From an uncultured Bacteroides sp. (GTDB taxonomy: Bacteria; Bacteroidota; Bacteroidia; Bacteroidales; Bacteroidaceae): a stretch of 18,925 nt of DNA. The notes under the pieces are model-generated. The model had not been told where the DNA came from. It saw only the letters and a list, made by a program, of their open reading frames with translations, and made no database searches. A program made the translations under genes and the position numbers. The stretch spans positions 1 to 18,925 of the forward strand of contig CAJKDC010000057.1 of NCBI GenBank assembly GCA_905198575.1. The letters are read 5' to 3'. This document shows, in pieces, positions 1 to 9,260 of the stretch; within the stretch, counting starts at the first letter, position 1, and the number at the start of each line of letters is the position of its first letter.

Positions 1-1752
1 GGTAGACAATCGCTGAGACAAGACAGCATTTCCCTGTCCGTCGACTACACGATCACCCTTACTGCTTTCTTTAGCCGACAATGTCACGATGCCATCCTGC
101 TTCCAGGTATGCGTATTGAATACTGCAACTCCTCCGTCAGAAGGCCCTTCCTTAGGTCCCAGTCCACCGTCCGACTTATCGGTTGCCGGAGCAAGAGCCT
201 CATCCAACACCATAATAGAGCGGTCCTCAGCCTCATGAAAGTACGACTGCTTGACCTTCCAGATAGCTTCCTGAAAAAACGGTTCGGAAGGATTTTCAAA
301 ACACCATGTATGCTCAGACCCCAAGATGATGTATCTCCAAGCCTCGTCCATCTCCTCCCGAGGAGCCGCATGTCCGTCGGCCAGCATCGACCAGAGTGTT
401 TCGGCCTGCGAAACCCGCTCCTTGGCGTTACGGTTCATGGCAGTCAGACGGGCAGCTGTACCCAGTCCGTCTGTCCAATATTCGGTATAATCACCTTTAA
501 CCACCGGCAAGTCTTTTCCATACTTTTCCTCAATCATTGACATGATTTCATGTCCTCCGCAAATCTTGATTTTAGGATAGGCATACTTGGAATTCCATTC
601 CTGTACGGCATAAGGCACATCTGCATCCAGCGGACAATTGTCCCACAACGACCACGACAATACGGTAAAGTCATACGGATAGCCCTCTTTCTCCAACTGC
701 ACCAGCTGACTGGTGAAATCTACATTGGCCGAGCCCATCTGAATCCGAAGCGGAACTTTTGTCTGGTCACGCTGACCAAACCAGGGACGTCCCGTTTTCT
801 CACCCTTACTCATACAACCGCTGTTGGCATACTTGCCGGGCTGAAAAAACAAAACCTTAGATACCCCATCGGGACCCACCCACCAGAAAGGCTTTCCATC
901 CAAATCGTCATGTGCATTCCCACCACGATCTGTATTGGGCCATGATATGATGTACTTGATACCTTCCTGTGCCATCACCGGAATCAGTCCCCATGTAATG
1001 CCCGGTATGTCAAACTGCTGGAAGACATCAATCGGCTGTCCGCTTCTGCGCTGCATCTCTCTGGAGAACTTGAAGACATGAAACAGCTCTTCATCCAGGC
1101 AGATACTCGTATTCAGATTCAGATAACTGGCATCGAGCGCCAGTCGTCCGTCTTTCATGGCTGCAATCAGCTCGTCCCGCATTTCGGGCCGGTCGTTCCA
1201 CAAGCGTTCAACCGGCCATGTCACCTCAGGATTCCACACAAAACGGGCTCCCTCTACATGCCCTTTGGTTTCCGTTCCAAGCTTCATTCCCTCCAGCACA
1301 TTGTTCTTATGCAAGGCCTCCACATTCCGGTGCGTATTCGTATACCCTACATCCACATGAGCATGGTTATACAAGTATACTGTCCAATGACGCATCGGAG
1401 CAACCTGAAGCTTCTGCTGGTATTTCTTGTCAGAACAATGAATCGTCAAAGTAACCGAAGACGATTCATGGGTAGGCAAGGCAGCCGGAAGTAAAACTTC
1501 CAGCCTTGCCGAATCGGTTGCATTTACATCATACCAATTCTTTTCATGCCCTTTTTTCGAAGCCACGTCTATCCGGAGTTTTCCCTTCAGTTCCTTACCC
1601 TTCAAATAAACCGAGACCATACGTCCGGGAAGACTGTCGGTCCGGTAACCGTATACAGGCTCCACTTCACAGCGTATAGCAGTAGGATTAATTTCTGCGA
1701 GCGAGGCAGCAGCCCACCCCAGCAACGGTATCAACAGAATATTTCTTTTCAT
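1..1752 (-). CDS. GH38-like (alpha-mannosidase-type) exported protein, 3'-truncated by window edge
   Basis: The frame is open from ATG at 1752 to the window edge (584 codons), so only the N-terminal part is seen. Residues 1-19 (MKRNILLIPLLGWAAASLA) look like a Sec signal peptide without a lipobox, predicting a periplasmic or secreted protein. After a ~100-residue beta-rich N-terminal region, the motif NHAHVDVGYT (129-138) matches the H-x-D-x-G metal-binding motif that opens the GH38 catalytic domain (H132 and D134 as likely zinc ligands). A later LDEEL (219-223) falls where GH38 has its nucleophile Asp-Glu pair, so D220 is the candidate nucleophile; this alignment is by eye. Other recognisable segments are FDIPG (247-251) and a Trp/Gly-rich stretch around 270-295. 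It belongs to the divergent GH38-like group common in Bacteroidetes rather than to classical lysosomal-type mannosidases. It starts 21 nt after the upstream lipoprotein gene and is the last gene seen in the operon. It is clearly more GC-rich than the genes in the middle of the locus. Substrate is unknown. Confidence 0.72.
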   Translation of the reverse strand, partial: MKRNILLIPLLGWAAASLAEINPTAIRCEVEPVYGYRTDSLPGRMVSVYLKGKELKGKLRIDVASKKGHEKNWYDVNATDSARLEVLLPAALPTHESSSVTLTIHCSDKKYQQKLQVAPMRHWTVYLYNHAHVDVGYTNTHRNVEALHKNNVLEGMKLGTETKGHVEGARFVWNPEVTWPVERLWNDRPEMRDELIAAMKDGRLALDASYLNLNTSICLDEELFHVFKFSREMQRRSGQPIDVFQQFDIPGITWGLIPVMAQEGIKYIISWPNTDRGGNAHDDLDGKPFWWVGPDGVSKVLFFQPGKYANSGCMSKGEKTGRPWFGQRDQTKVPLRIQMGSANVDFTSQLVQLEKEGYPYDFTVLSWSLWDNCPLDADVPYAVQEWNSKYAYPKIKICGGHEIMSMIEEKYGKDLPVVKGDYTEYWTDGLGTAARLTAMNRNAKERVSQAETLWSMLADGHAAPREEMDEAWRYIILGSEHTWCFENPSEPFFQEAIWKVKQSYFHEAEDRSIMVLDEALAPATDKSDGGLGPKEGPSDGGVAVFNTHTWKQDGIVTLSAKESSKGDRVVDGQGNAVLSQRLST

Positions 1753-1773
1753 AGCAGTTTAAATTATTAATTA

Positions 1774-4035
1774 TTACTTCTGTTTAGGTAACAACTGGAA
1801 CGAACGGCCTTTCTGTCCGTTTTCCATCTGATAGAGTGTCCATCCTGCATTGTCACTGTTCTTTTCCAGACGCCAGCTCAAAGACGGGTTTCGAAGCATC
1901 TTTTTAATAGAGTTCGGGAACGCATCGGCAGCACGTGCATCCTCCCATGTGCGAATAGCCTTGAAAATAGCATACTTCTGCGGACAGCTTTCTACATCAC
2001 GCTGTCCCAGTTTCAGACTGTAAGTCGTTCCGAAGCCGACAGAAATAGCCTGAATATGCTCATACTGTTCCACTGTGGACTTCGCAGTAATCTCAAAGTT
2101 TCCACCAAATGTTGTCGGGAAGAAATTGGCATAAGCCACGTCCCTCAAATCTTTTCCCTGACTGGTAGCGCTGCCCCATTCACGTGTATCGGCATCGTAT
2201 AAGTTCTTGCCGCCTCCTACGTTCCATACACTCTGATAGTGCCATGAACCTTCGGACAAGGTAGCTCCGGTAAAGCGGATATACGGAACACCCAGACTGC
2301 GGGCATGCTCAAACATTCTGCGGAAGAAACGTTTGGCAGAATAATAGCCATGTCCATTATTGAACAAGAATTCCTGTCCGTCGAAATCGTAATAATTAAT
2401 GCCGTTAATCTTACAAACCTCGGCATAATACTCGGCAATCTTATCTTGTAAGCCTAAATTAGGAATAATTCCCTCATAGCCATAACGAATGGTAACCTGG
2501 AGCTTGTACACATCACTGTTTGCCTCATGACTTTGACTTTCAGTACCCCAATAACCACGTTTTACGTTCAACAGCCGATAAGGCTTCGTCTTGCTCACTC
2601 CTAAATAGTGAATAAGCTCATCACCAATTTTCACCATGTTCAACTCTTCGCAATGTCCTTCCCAGCTTGCAATTTCTTCCAGATGTTCGGGATTATCTAT
2701 CTCGATAATGGTATCTGTAGGACTGATGGCCTTTACCAAAAGACGTTTCTGCTGATAACACAAGCTGTCACTAGGTACAGGGAAGACATCCATTGTACCC
2801 GGAGCCAATGAATTGGTGATATTGGTACGTCCGAACATGAGATTACGCTCGGCAGCCTTTTGGGCAAACTCCTTGTGGGAAAGATTTCCAGAAGCCATCT
2901 TGAACGGCTTGTTCGAAAAGTCCTTGCCATCTATATAGCCTTGATTTTTTCTATTGGGGCGCAAGAAACCCTGGTCGTAGGCAGATATAGCCTTGAATCC
3001 CAGTTGTGAAGCATACGACACAATACTGTCGTACTCGTTTCCATACGTCAGCACATCAGGTTTATAAGCAGAAGGGTCCTTAATCCATTTACCATCCACA
3101 GTAGGATATGGCAGTCCTTCGCGCTTCACGATATCCTGAATCACATCCATCAAGGCGATACTGTCCGGACTTCCCCATAAAGCTACTGCAGAGCCTATAT
3201 AATCCACTCCCGGTACAGGTTCCACCTCGATATGGTTAGGAGTGTTGGCCGGCATATTGGGAATCAAGGAATACAGCACCTCACGCGGCTTGGTCCTGTC
3301 ACGTGAAAAATAATTCAACGAAATCTGGCCTTTAGCATCCACCTGAGCGGCATTTCCGTAAAGAATACGGTAATACGGTTCTTTATGCGAGTAAAAAGCC
3401 ACATCACTGATACCATTTCCGCCCAATGTAAAAATCTGTCCCTCGTGCAAACTGTCGGGCAACGGATACTTCACGCTGTCGGGAGTATGGATGACATACT
3501 GAAATGGAGCTGCATCACCCTGCAAATCGGCTGTTCCACCCAGGGTATTGTCGTCCAGTGCCAACACACCGATACTGTAATTAACCTGCTCGGTTGTATC
3601 TCTGGCCACACCAATGATTTCTCCGAACAAATTCGAAATAGAAGTATGGTAGGTTCCCCATTGTACGGCATCAATACCTTCTCTGTTCTCCAGCGCTTCC
3701 AAAGTCAGTTTGAAATAGCGGTCTTTTTCTTCAATCCTTACCGTAGCCACAGAACCGTTCTCATATTCCAGCCGGTATTTACCGCCACTCAAGCTGGCTT
3801 TCGTTGGGTAATAATAACATTTCTGCTGACTGCTGTACAATGTCAGCAATGGAGACGGCTGGTCTGCCGGACTAAAATTCCGGTTTCCCTTTGTCCGGTT
3901 CCACATCCCTACAATATATCCTTTCGAATCAACATCGATACGGAAATAATTCGTATTGAATGATTGTATGCCACCGGTATTACAGCTACACAGTAAGTAA
4001 GCTAGTAATGCACACGATAAAAATTTCTTTTTCAT
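1774..4035 (-). CDS. Lipoprotein with putative TIM-barrel glycosidase fold; paralogue of the 14576-17041 product
   Basis: This 753-aa protein has a type II signal peptide ending in the lipobox LCSC with C18 as lipid anchor. No acidic residues follow the cysteine, so periplasm-facing is possible. Residues ~25-290 look like an N-terminal beta-sandwich of the galactose-mutarotase type (PSPLLTLY at 60-67, WGTYHTSIS at 126-134). Residues ~305-430 begin a putative barrel (GLPYPTVDGKWIKD at 307-320). Residues ~430-512 form an inserted small module (MVKIGDELIHY, VKRGYWGT, then a His) resembling phage tail-fibre modules. The barrel resumes with YYDFDGQEF (548-556), then GHG (561-563). The family appears uncharacterised; carbohydrate-active function is inferred from the PUL setting, the export signal and the fold impression. 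It aligns along its length with the 821-aa product but lacks that protein's C-terminal ~110-residue sandwich. Spacing is 39 nt from the upstream gene and 21 nt to the downstream one. It could be a glycosidase, a lyase or a binding protein derived from one. Confidence 0.7.
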   Translation of the reverse strand: MKKKFLSCALLAYLLCSCNTGGIQSFNTNYFRIDVDSKGYIVGMWNRTKGNRNFSPADQPSPLLTLYSSQQKCYYYPTKASLSGGKYRLEYENGSVATVRIEEKDRYFKLTLEALENREGIDAVQWGTYHTSISNLFGEIIGVARDTTEQVNYSIGVLALDDNTLGGTADLQGDAAPFQYVIHTPDSVKYPLPDSLHEGQIFTLGGNGISDVAFYSHKEPYYRILYGNAAQVDAKGQISLNYFSRDRTKPREVLYSLIPNMPANTPNHIEVEPVPGVDYIGSAVALWGSPDSIALMDVIQDIVKREGLPYPTVDGKWIKDPSAYKPDVLTYGNEYDSIVSYASQLGFKAISAYDQGFLRPNRKNQGYIDGKDFSNKPFKMASGNLSHKEFAQKAAERNLMFGRTNITNSLAPGTMDVFPVPSDSLCYQQKRLLVKAISPTDTIIEIDNPEHLEEIASWEGHCEELNMVKIGDELIHYLGVSKTKPYRLLNVKRGYWGTESQSHEANSDVYKLQVTIRYGYEGIIPNLGLQDKIAEYYAEVCKINGINYYDFDGQEFLFNNGHGYYSAKRFFRRMFEHARSLGVPYIRFTGATLSEGSWHYQSVWNVGGGKNLYDADTREWGSATSQGKDLRDVAYANFFPTTFGGNFEITAKSTVEQYEHIQAISVGFGTTYSLKLGQRDVESCPQKYAIFKAIRTWEDARAADAFPNSIKKMLRNPSLSWRLEKNSDNAGWTLYQMENGQKGRSFQLLPKQK

Positions 4036-4074
4036 AGTAATATAATCTATAATTAGTAATTATTTCAGACAAAT

Positions 4075-6756
4075 CTATTCCTCCAATAAAACAACCATAC
4101 CGCCTCTTCCCATAATTTCGCAATGATTCAAGCCTGAAATTTTCCTTCCCCACTGCAAATTGCGTATTTCCGGTTCTGAGAATTTTGTAGGTTTAAACCC
4201 TAGTGCTGTCTCATCTATCGTGATTTTTGCCTGTTGAGGCATATCGGTCCAGTTCGCTATCACTATCATCGCTTTCTTACCATTCACATAAACGGTTGCC
4301 GGCAACGATGCATTATCGGTTTTTACCGGACTATTTTTATCCCAGTAACCGAACATCTTCGCATCTTTCATGCCAAACTGGTCCCACAGGTTCCACAATG
4401 GTACCGGATTACCACTCCAGGGAAGGCGGGGCAACATACCAAACACCAGCCCTCTGTACTGATTTCTGGCATCAAGCGTTTCACTAAGCAAACCAAACGG
4501 AATACCCGACATTTCAACCAGCCAGAAATCAAGCGAGTTGTTTTCAGTAAATCCTTCACCTATCCATGTACGGTCTACATAAGGCAGCAGCTCTGTATAC
4601 AGATGAAGAGAATTGGCATAACCGGCCCATTGGTTCATGTGATTCCATGAATGAATATCGATAAGCCGTTCCTTGCCGTCTTTGTCCAATATTCTACGCG
4701 CACGGCGAATCGTTTCACGGTCCAGTGCACTGTCATCAATATAAACACCGTCTATTCCCAGCTTATCCACCATCCAGTCCAAACCGGCCAGATAGTAGTT
4801 GTTCCAGCGCGAATCAGGAGTCGTTATCACCGAAATATCCATATCACCGGCATATTTTCCTTCATTGAATGCGTTATACCATGCCGGGATAAAATGAGTC
4901 GTAAGATTTTTATTCAACCATTCATTCGGACCATTCGGATGAATCAAGGTACGGGTATCTTTTCCCGGACCATCGTGAATTACCTCACTTCCTAAACTGC
5001 GCAATGCCCATAATTCTGGGATTTTCACAGTGAGTTCCCTTGTTGTATAGTATAACCGTACTCCAAGACTATCCGAATGAGCCTCATCAATAAATCGTTT
5101 CAGATCAGGCAGGGATTCATCGTAATATGGATAATTGATAAACGGATATATTTCCTTTTTATGATGAATATTTACAGCCGTTGCTCCATTCTTTTTAGCT
5201 TCAGCAATATAAGTAGAACTCAAATCGCTATTGGAATGATAAAAGCGGTTTATTACATGTTTCTTCAAGTCAATCGGCTTGACTGGGGTTATCTGCATGT
5301 CAAAATTATAGAACTGTACCTCGTCCTTTGCCAACGTACGTTCCCCACTATAAGCAATCATCCTGGTTTCACCCGCTTTAGAAGGATAGATATCAACTCC
5401 ACCCCTACCGTCATTACCCCAAGACTTGGGCATATTCAGTTTACCCAGTGAGTAATAAATATTCACCAACGGACGGACAAAGTTATCATCCATCATACGG
5501 ATATTTAACCCCGCATTTACATTTCCCATCCAGATTTTATCCTGATGTCTGTTTACATCCCATTTCCATGTCATCAGTGAATCCGGCCGGTAACCTCCTT
5601 TATGGCCCAACCCCATCATATATGTAGAAGCGTATGTTGTATAAGGAATCTCCAGACGGATATCTTTTACAGAAACCTCGCGCTTTGCTTTTACTTGAAT
5701 TGACATGTTGGCTATTCCATCATAACCCAGGCTACCTGCGCAGGATACTTCAAAGTTACGGCTCTGCTGTTTAGAAACCCAACTGATATTGACCGCCGAT
5801 TTTTCTGTGATTCTCACCTTTCCGCCATTCAGTGACTCAACCCCATCAGCTGTTTCTATCACAAATGTCATAGCATTAGCCAATATCGGATTTTCCACAG
5901 AAGAAAGCTGATTATTCACATCATAACGGGTTGTAATGGCAGACGGAAGTCCCGTTGCTGCCAATTCAACATCGCCCCCCAGCCAAGTCAGTACATTCTC
6001 CTTCTGCCGTAGGGCAGTATAAGGTGCCGTAGGCGTATCGGCCTCTCCAATCGTAGAATTCAACCAGCGTAAACGTGTCTTACGCCATCCTTCGTTGTCA
6101 CCATGATCTGCAAGCACATTTCCTTCTACAATCAAAGCGACATCAATTGTTTCCGTATTTCCGGCCCTGTCTTTCACATACACTTTACCAGTATATGTAC
6201 CCTGTGCTGAAGAAGGAATATCTGCTCCCATCCATAAGGCCTGAACATTTCCTTTTTCCACATTAACCTGTTTACGAAATTTCTTACCCGTCTTATCTGT
6301 TCCTCCCAAATTCAGACATTCCAGCGAAACCGCTTTGATTTTATCACCTCTTTCATTCTTTAAATCCGAGCATTCTATTTGAATTCCCTCTACAGCATGA
6401 AAAGAAGCAAATATTCCTATCTGCCAGGTATAATATTCTCCCGGTTGAGTTTTTCCCCGAAAACTATTTCTGCTTTGGATATCACGTCCGGCCCAACGCG
6501 CTGGAATAGCATTTTCCAAACGGATGTCGTGCATACGGTCCTCTGTAAAACAGAAAAAGCCTGATGCTGGTTTTTCTTTCAATAAAGCTCTCATCTGCCC
6601 AGGCAAAGCAGCCTGTCGCATCTCAGATGTTTCCTCCTTTACTACTCCTGTACGCTGTAAATCCTCGAATGCATTGGTTATTTTTTCTTGGGCAAGAAGA
6701 TTTATTCCCCCTAATGAAAAAAGTATAAAAAAATGAATTATTCTTTTGCTAATCAT
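4075..6756 (-). CDS. GH123-like / DUF6067-type exported glycoside hydrolase domain protein
   Basis: This 893-aa protein has a Sec signal peptide (about residues 1-23, ending LLAQ). The first ~490 residues are beta-rich and contain RLRWLNSTIG (228-237) followed by a PYT segment, which I associate with the N-terminal domain of GH123-like (DUF6067) proteins. Residues ~500-800 look like a TIM barrel: NINHHKKEI-type strand near 528-536, GIDGVYIDDSALDR (667-680), LIDIHSWNHMN (698-708) and WIGEGF (731-736). D674/D675 and E734 sit at strand ends and are the best catalytic candidates. The C-terminal ~90 residues form a small beta domain. GH123 members act on beta-linked N-acetylgalactosamine, but this subgroup is divergent and the substrate cannot be inferred. 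The start at 6756 gives a complete signal peptide. The gene lies 26 nt after the toroid gene and 39 nt before the lipoprotein gene, consistent with one transcript. Confidence 0.72.
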   Translation of the reverse strand: MISKRIIHFFILFSLGGINLLAQEKITNAFEDLQRTGVVKEETSEMRQAALPGQMRALLKEKPASGFFCFTEDRMHDIRLENAIPARWAGRDIQSRNSFRGKTQPGEYYTWQIGIFASFHAVEGIQIECSDLKNERGDKIKAVSLECLNLGGTDKTGKKFRKQVNVEKGNVQALWMGADIPSSAQGTYTGKVYVKDRAGNTETIDVALIVEGNVLADHGDNEGWRKTRLRWLNSTIGEADTPTAPYTALRQKENVLTWLGGDVELAATGLPSAITTRYDVNNQLSSVENPILANAMTFVIETADGVESLNGGKVRITEKSAVNISWVSKQQSRNFEVSCAGSLGYDGIANMSIQVKAKREVSVKDIRLEIPYTTYASTYMMGLGHKGGYRPDSLMTWKWDVNRHQDKIWMGNVNAGLNIRMMDDNFVRPLVNIYYSLGKLNMPKSWGNDGRGGVDIYPSKAGETRMIAYSGERTLAKDEVQFYNFDMQITPVKPIDLKKHVINRFYHSNSDLSSTYIAEAKKNGATAVNIHHKKEIYPFINYPYYDESLPDLKRFIDEAHSDSLGVRLYYTTRELTVKIPELWALRSLGSEVIHDGPGKDTRTLIHPNGPNEWLNKNLTTHFIPAWYNAFNEGKYAGDMDISVITTPDSRWNNYYLAGLDWMVDKLGIDGVYIDDSALDRETIRRARRILDKDGKERLIDIHSWNHMNQWAGYANSLHLYTELLPYVDRTWIGEGFTENNSLDFWLVEMSGIPFGLLSETLDARNQYRGLVFGMLPRLPWSGNPVPLWNLWDQFGMKDAKMFGYWDKNSPVKTDNASLPATVYVNGKKAMIVIANWTDMPQQAKITIDETALGFKPTKFSEPEIRNLQWGRKISGLNHCEIMGRGGMVVLLEE

Positions 6757-6782
6757 AACACTTAGATAATAAATAATATGAA

Positions 6783-9260
6783 TTAATTTATTTTAGAATG
6801 AATCGAAGTACGTCTTTCAAATTCCTTTAAGAAACATTTCTTTGCCAATTCGAAGTTCAACGGTTCTATTTCATTCTTCCGTTCGTCCTCCAATAAAAAA
6901 GGCTTATGTTTATCAATAATTTGAACACCATTTTCATCAATACCTTCAAAAGTATCACATGCTCTATAAGATTCCAGCAAAAATTCTGAAGTTCCCCTAT
7001 GAGCTTCTTGATTTTCCTCCCATTCTATAAGAAGTTTCTTAAAATCTGGTGACAAAACAATACATCCGTCTTTAACATAAGACTGTGAAGCATCGGTCTT
7101 AAAAGATTTTAATTGCTTAAAATAAGGAATTCTTATTTTCACATGCTGAGGCTTATCCGTATATTTACTACTGAAAGTAACTTTAGCCCGATCCTTCTCA
7201 AACTTTATACAAGCAGAAACCTGTCCCATTTCTGTAGGAGCTTTATGAATAGTAATACAATCACCTTCTTTAGCCCACTCAGGTGATATAACTGGGAACA
7301 AATATAAATCTCTACCTTGTTCCATACCGGCTCTTCCACCATATTCATACAACAAGAAGTTTCTGATTAAGAACGCAGTTTTTGCAGAAGCCCAAGCGTG
7401 CGGGGTAGGACAATGAGGATCTACCATCCTATCCTTCCACGGAATCACCAGGTTCTCAAATCCCTCATGCGTAGAACCCGAATGAAGTATCAAATGATAA
7501 AAATCAACCAGGGCCTGTCTTTGCTCTCCTTGCACCATATACTGTTCAATCAAGTTAGCTGTAATATACTGGTGCAAATGCTGTCCGTGACGATAGGTCA
7601 TAATACCTTCACCATAGCCTTTGCGAATATGCTTCAAGCTACCTTTAACGTAAGGATGTTCTGCAGGAAGCAACTCTGTAGGATAAGCCAGCAACATATT
7701 CTCCCAATCACTGTTACACTGATATTCATTAAACCCTCTTCTGGCTTTCTTGCCTGTTATAAATTCATACAAGCCTGTCGGTACATATCCATCTTTCTTT
7801 ACAGAATATTCTATACCATCAAGAATAGATTTGGTATATTTCTTTTCCAAAGCTTCCCATTTCTGTAGAACTTCTGTATGCCCTAAATCCTTAGCCATCC
7901 TTATACAAAAGCGCAATCCCAACAATGCCCAATAATTATTACAAGCATAATGGCCATCAATCATTTCATTATCATAAGGATAAGTAGGTGGTAACAATCC
8001 GTATTTATTTTTATTGGTTTCATTGCTCAAGTACTCAATTGCTCTTACCAGACTTGGAAATACCTCTTCACCCAATTCCTTATCGCGTGTAATCAAATAG
8101 TATGCAGCAGTCATATACATGATATGCCCATGGGCTGTAGGAATAATACCTCCATGAGCCAATGACCGGTCGAAATACAATCCATCCGGTTCTTGCTGCT
8201 TAATTGCATTGCGAACAATCATTTTAGCATAGTCTGGACAACCATTCGTCAGATATGCCATCGACATTTGAGGCCCGGAAGTCAAGAAAAAATTAGGGTA
8301 TGGAATACCATCTGTCTGAGTTTTCCATCCATCAGGAAAAGTACGTGTAGCCAACAACAAATGAACCATAGAGGCTCTTTGAGCATCTTGAATTCTCTTT
8401 TCTGGAATCTCAAAATAAGTGTCAGCAGCAACCAGTTTTTTCCAAAATCCGACTATCGCCTGATAATAATGGTCATAATCAGCCTTCAATATTCTATTTA
8501 CCATCGTTTTATCCACTACTGGTACACACGGCATTTTAAATATGACTTCAGCTGATTCACCTGGTTTCAGTCTTTTTTTGTAATATACAATTGCACTACG
8601 CGTATTCTCTGCTATTTTCATAGATGCAGCAGTAAAAGGCTTACTGAAAGAAACACCTTTAACAGCCTCAATCTTATCATACCCGTCTGCAAATGAAAAT
8701 ATCAGTTTCTCATTTTTATACAAAGCATTATTCTTTACTTCGTAAAGATCGCTTACAGAAAAATCATTCAACTTTGCAAGGCGATAATCGTCTACTCTGC
8801 CGCGTGTAGCCACCGTAAGATATGCTTCCTCTACACCTTTCCCCGTATTAGTCACTGAATATTTTACAAAGTTTACGCAATTGCTTACATCTTCTGGAGA
8901 CAAGGGAGCAGAAAACATTTTAAGACCATACATCAAAGCTCCTTCCTGCCACTCATCTCCAACAATAGGAATCCATCCTTCTTCAAATGTTTTCTGGCGG
9001 ATCAATACGGGAGTATCATTTTTTCCATAACCGAAACATAGTTCCGCATAGCCAGTATAAAGCGAGCCATCATAGGTTACTTCAGTCACCTGTGGATGAA
9101 ATGGCATACCTATCACGGTTGTTGACTTTTTCAAATAACACCATTCTTTATTGGGATCATCTGCCAAATTTCCTATTTGCGCAAATAAATTATTCATACT
9201 AAGTGAACATAGTGTTAAAATCCATATTATCCTCTTGATAGTTTTCATAATGATATTCAT
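6783..9260 (-). CDS. Six-hairpin ((alpha/alpha)6 toroid) glycosidase-like exported protein
   Basis: This 825-aa protein has a Sec signal peptide ending NLFAQ (24-28). Residues ~30-250 form a beta-sandwich. Residues ~255-640 show repeated helical hairpins typical of (alpha/alpha)6-barrel glycosidases, with aromatic and acidic clusters at YDNEMIDGHYACNNYW (429-444), STHEGFE (596-602) and PTPHAWASAKTAFL (618-631). E599 is a candidate catalytic acid by eye. A C-terminal sandwich (~650-748) is followed by a charged, mostly helical tail of ~75 residues (750-825). The family is not one I can name, so activity is open; related folds include rhamnosidases, fucosidases and polysaccharide lyases. Two starts are possible. 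ATG at 9260 overlaps the upstream stop as ATGA. ATG at 9248 (MKTIKR) gives a more conventional signal peptide and lies 9 nt past that stop. Either way translation is probably coupled to the upstream gene. Confidence 0.7.
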   Translation of the reverse strand: MNIIMKTIKRIIWILTLCSLSMNNLFAQIGNLADDPNKEWCYLKKSTTVIGMPFHPQVTEVTYDGSLYTGYAELCFGYGKNDTPVLIRQKTFEEGWIPIVGDEWQEGALMYGLKMFSAPLSPEDVSNCVNFVKYSVTNTGKGVEEAYLTVATRGRVDDYRLAKLNDFSVSDLYEVKNNALYKNEKLIFSFADGYDKIEAVKGVSFSKPFTAASMKIAENTRSAIVYYKKRLKPGESAEVIFKMPCVPVVDKTMVNRILKADYDHYYQAIVGFWKKLVAADTYFEIPEKRIQDAQRASMVHLLLATRTFPDGWKTQTDGIPYPNFFLTSGPQMSMAYLTNGCPDYAKMIVRNAIKQQEPDGLYFDRSLAHGGIIPTAHGHIMYMTAAYYLITRDKELGEEVFPSLVRAIEYLSNETNKNKYGLLPPTYPYDNEMIDGHYACNNYWALLGLRFCIRMAKDLGHTEVLQKWEALEKKYTKSILDGIEYSVKKDGYVPTGLYEFITGKKARRGFNEYQCNSDWENMLLAYPTELLPAEHPYVKGSLKHIRKGYGEGIMTYRHGQHLHQYITANLIEQYMVQGEQRQALVDFYHLILHSGSTHEGFENLVIPWKDRMVDPHCPTPHAWASAKTAFLIRNFLLYEYGGRAGMEQGRDLYLFPVISPEWAKEGDCITIHKAPTEMGQVSACIKFEKDRAKVTFSSKYTDKPQHVKIRIPYFKQLKSFKTDASQSYVKDGCIVLSPDFKKLLIEWEENQEAHRGTSEFLLESYRACDTFEGIDENGVQIIDKHKPFLLEDERKNEIEPLNFELAKKCFLKEFERRTSIHSKIN

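Noticed and set aside
109..1494. Open frames on the + strand at 109-540, 550-945 and 1078-1494
   Set aside because: They lie antisense to the continuous GH38-like frame, which has a signal peptide and family motifs. Their translations are low-complexity, Arg/His/Ser-rich and show no recognisable domain.
3385..3963. 192-codon open frame on the + strand
   Set aside because: It is antisense to the N-terminal sandwich of the 753-aa lipoprotein, whose paralogue conserves that region. The + strand translation shows no domain or signal.
4049..4063. 15-bp AT-only-plus-G palindrome in the spacer between the 893-aa and 753-aa genes
   Set aside because: Its arms are 7 bp of A and T only, so chance occurrence in an AT-rich leader is likely. 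It has no U-tract or neighbouring promoter motif.
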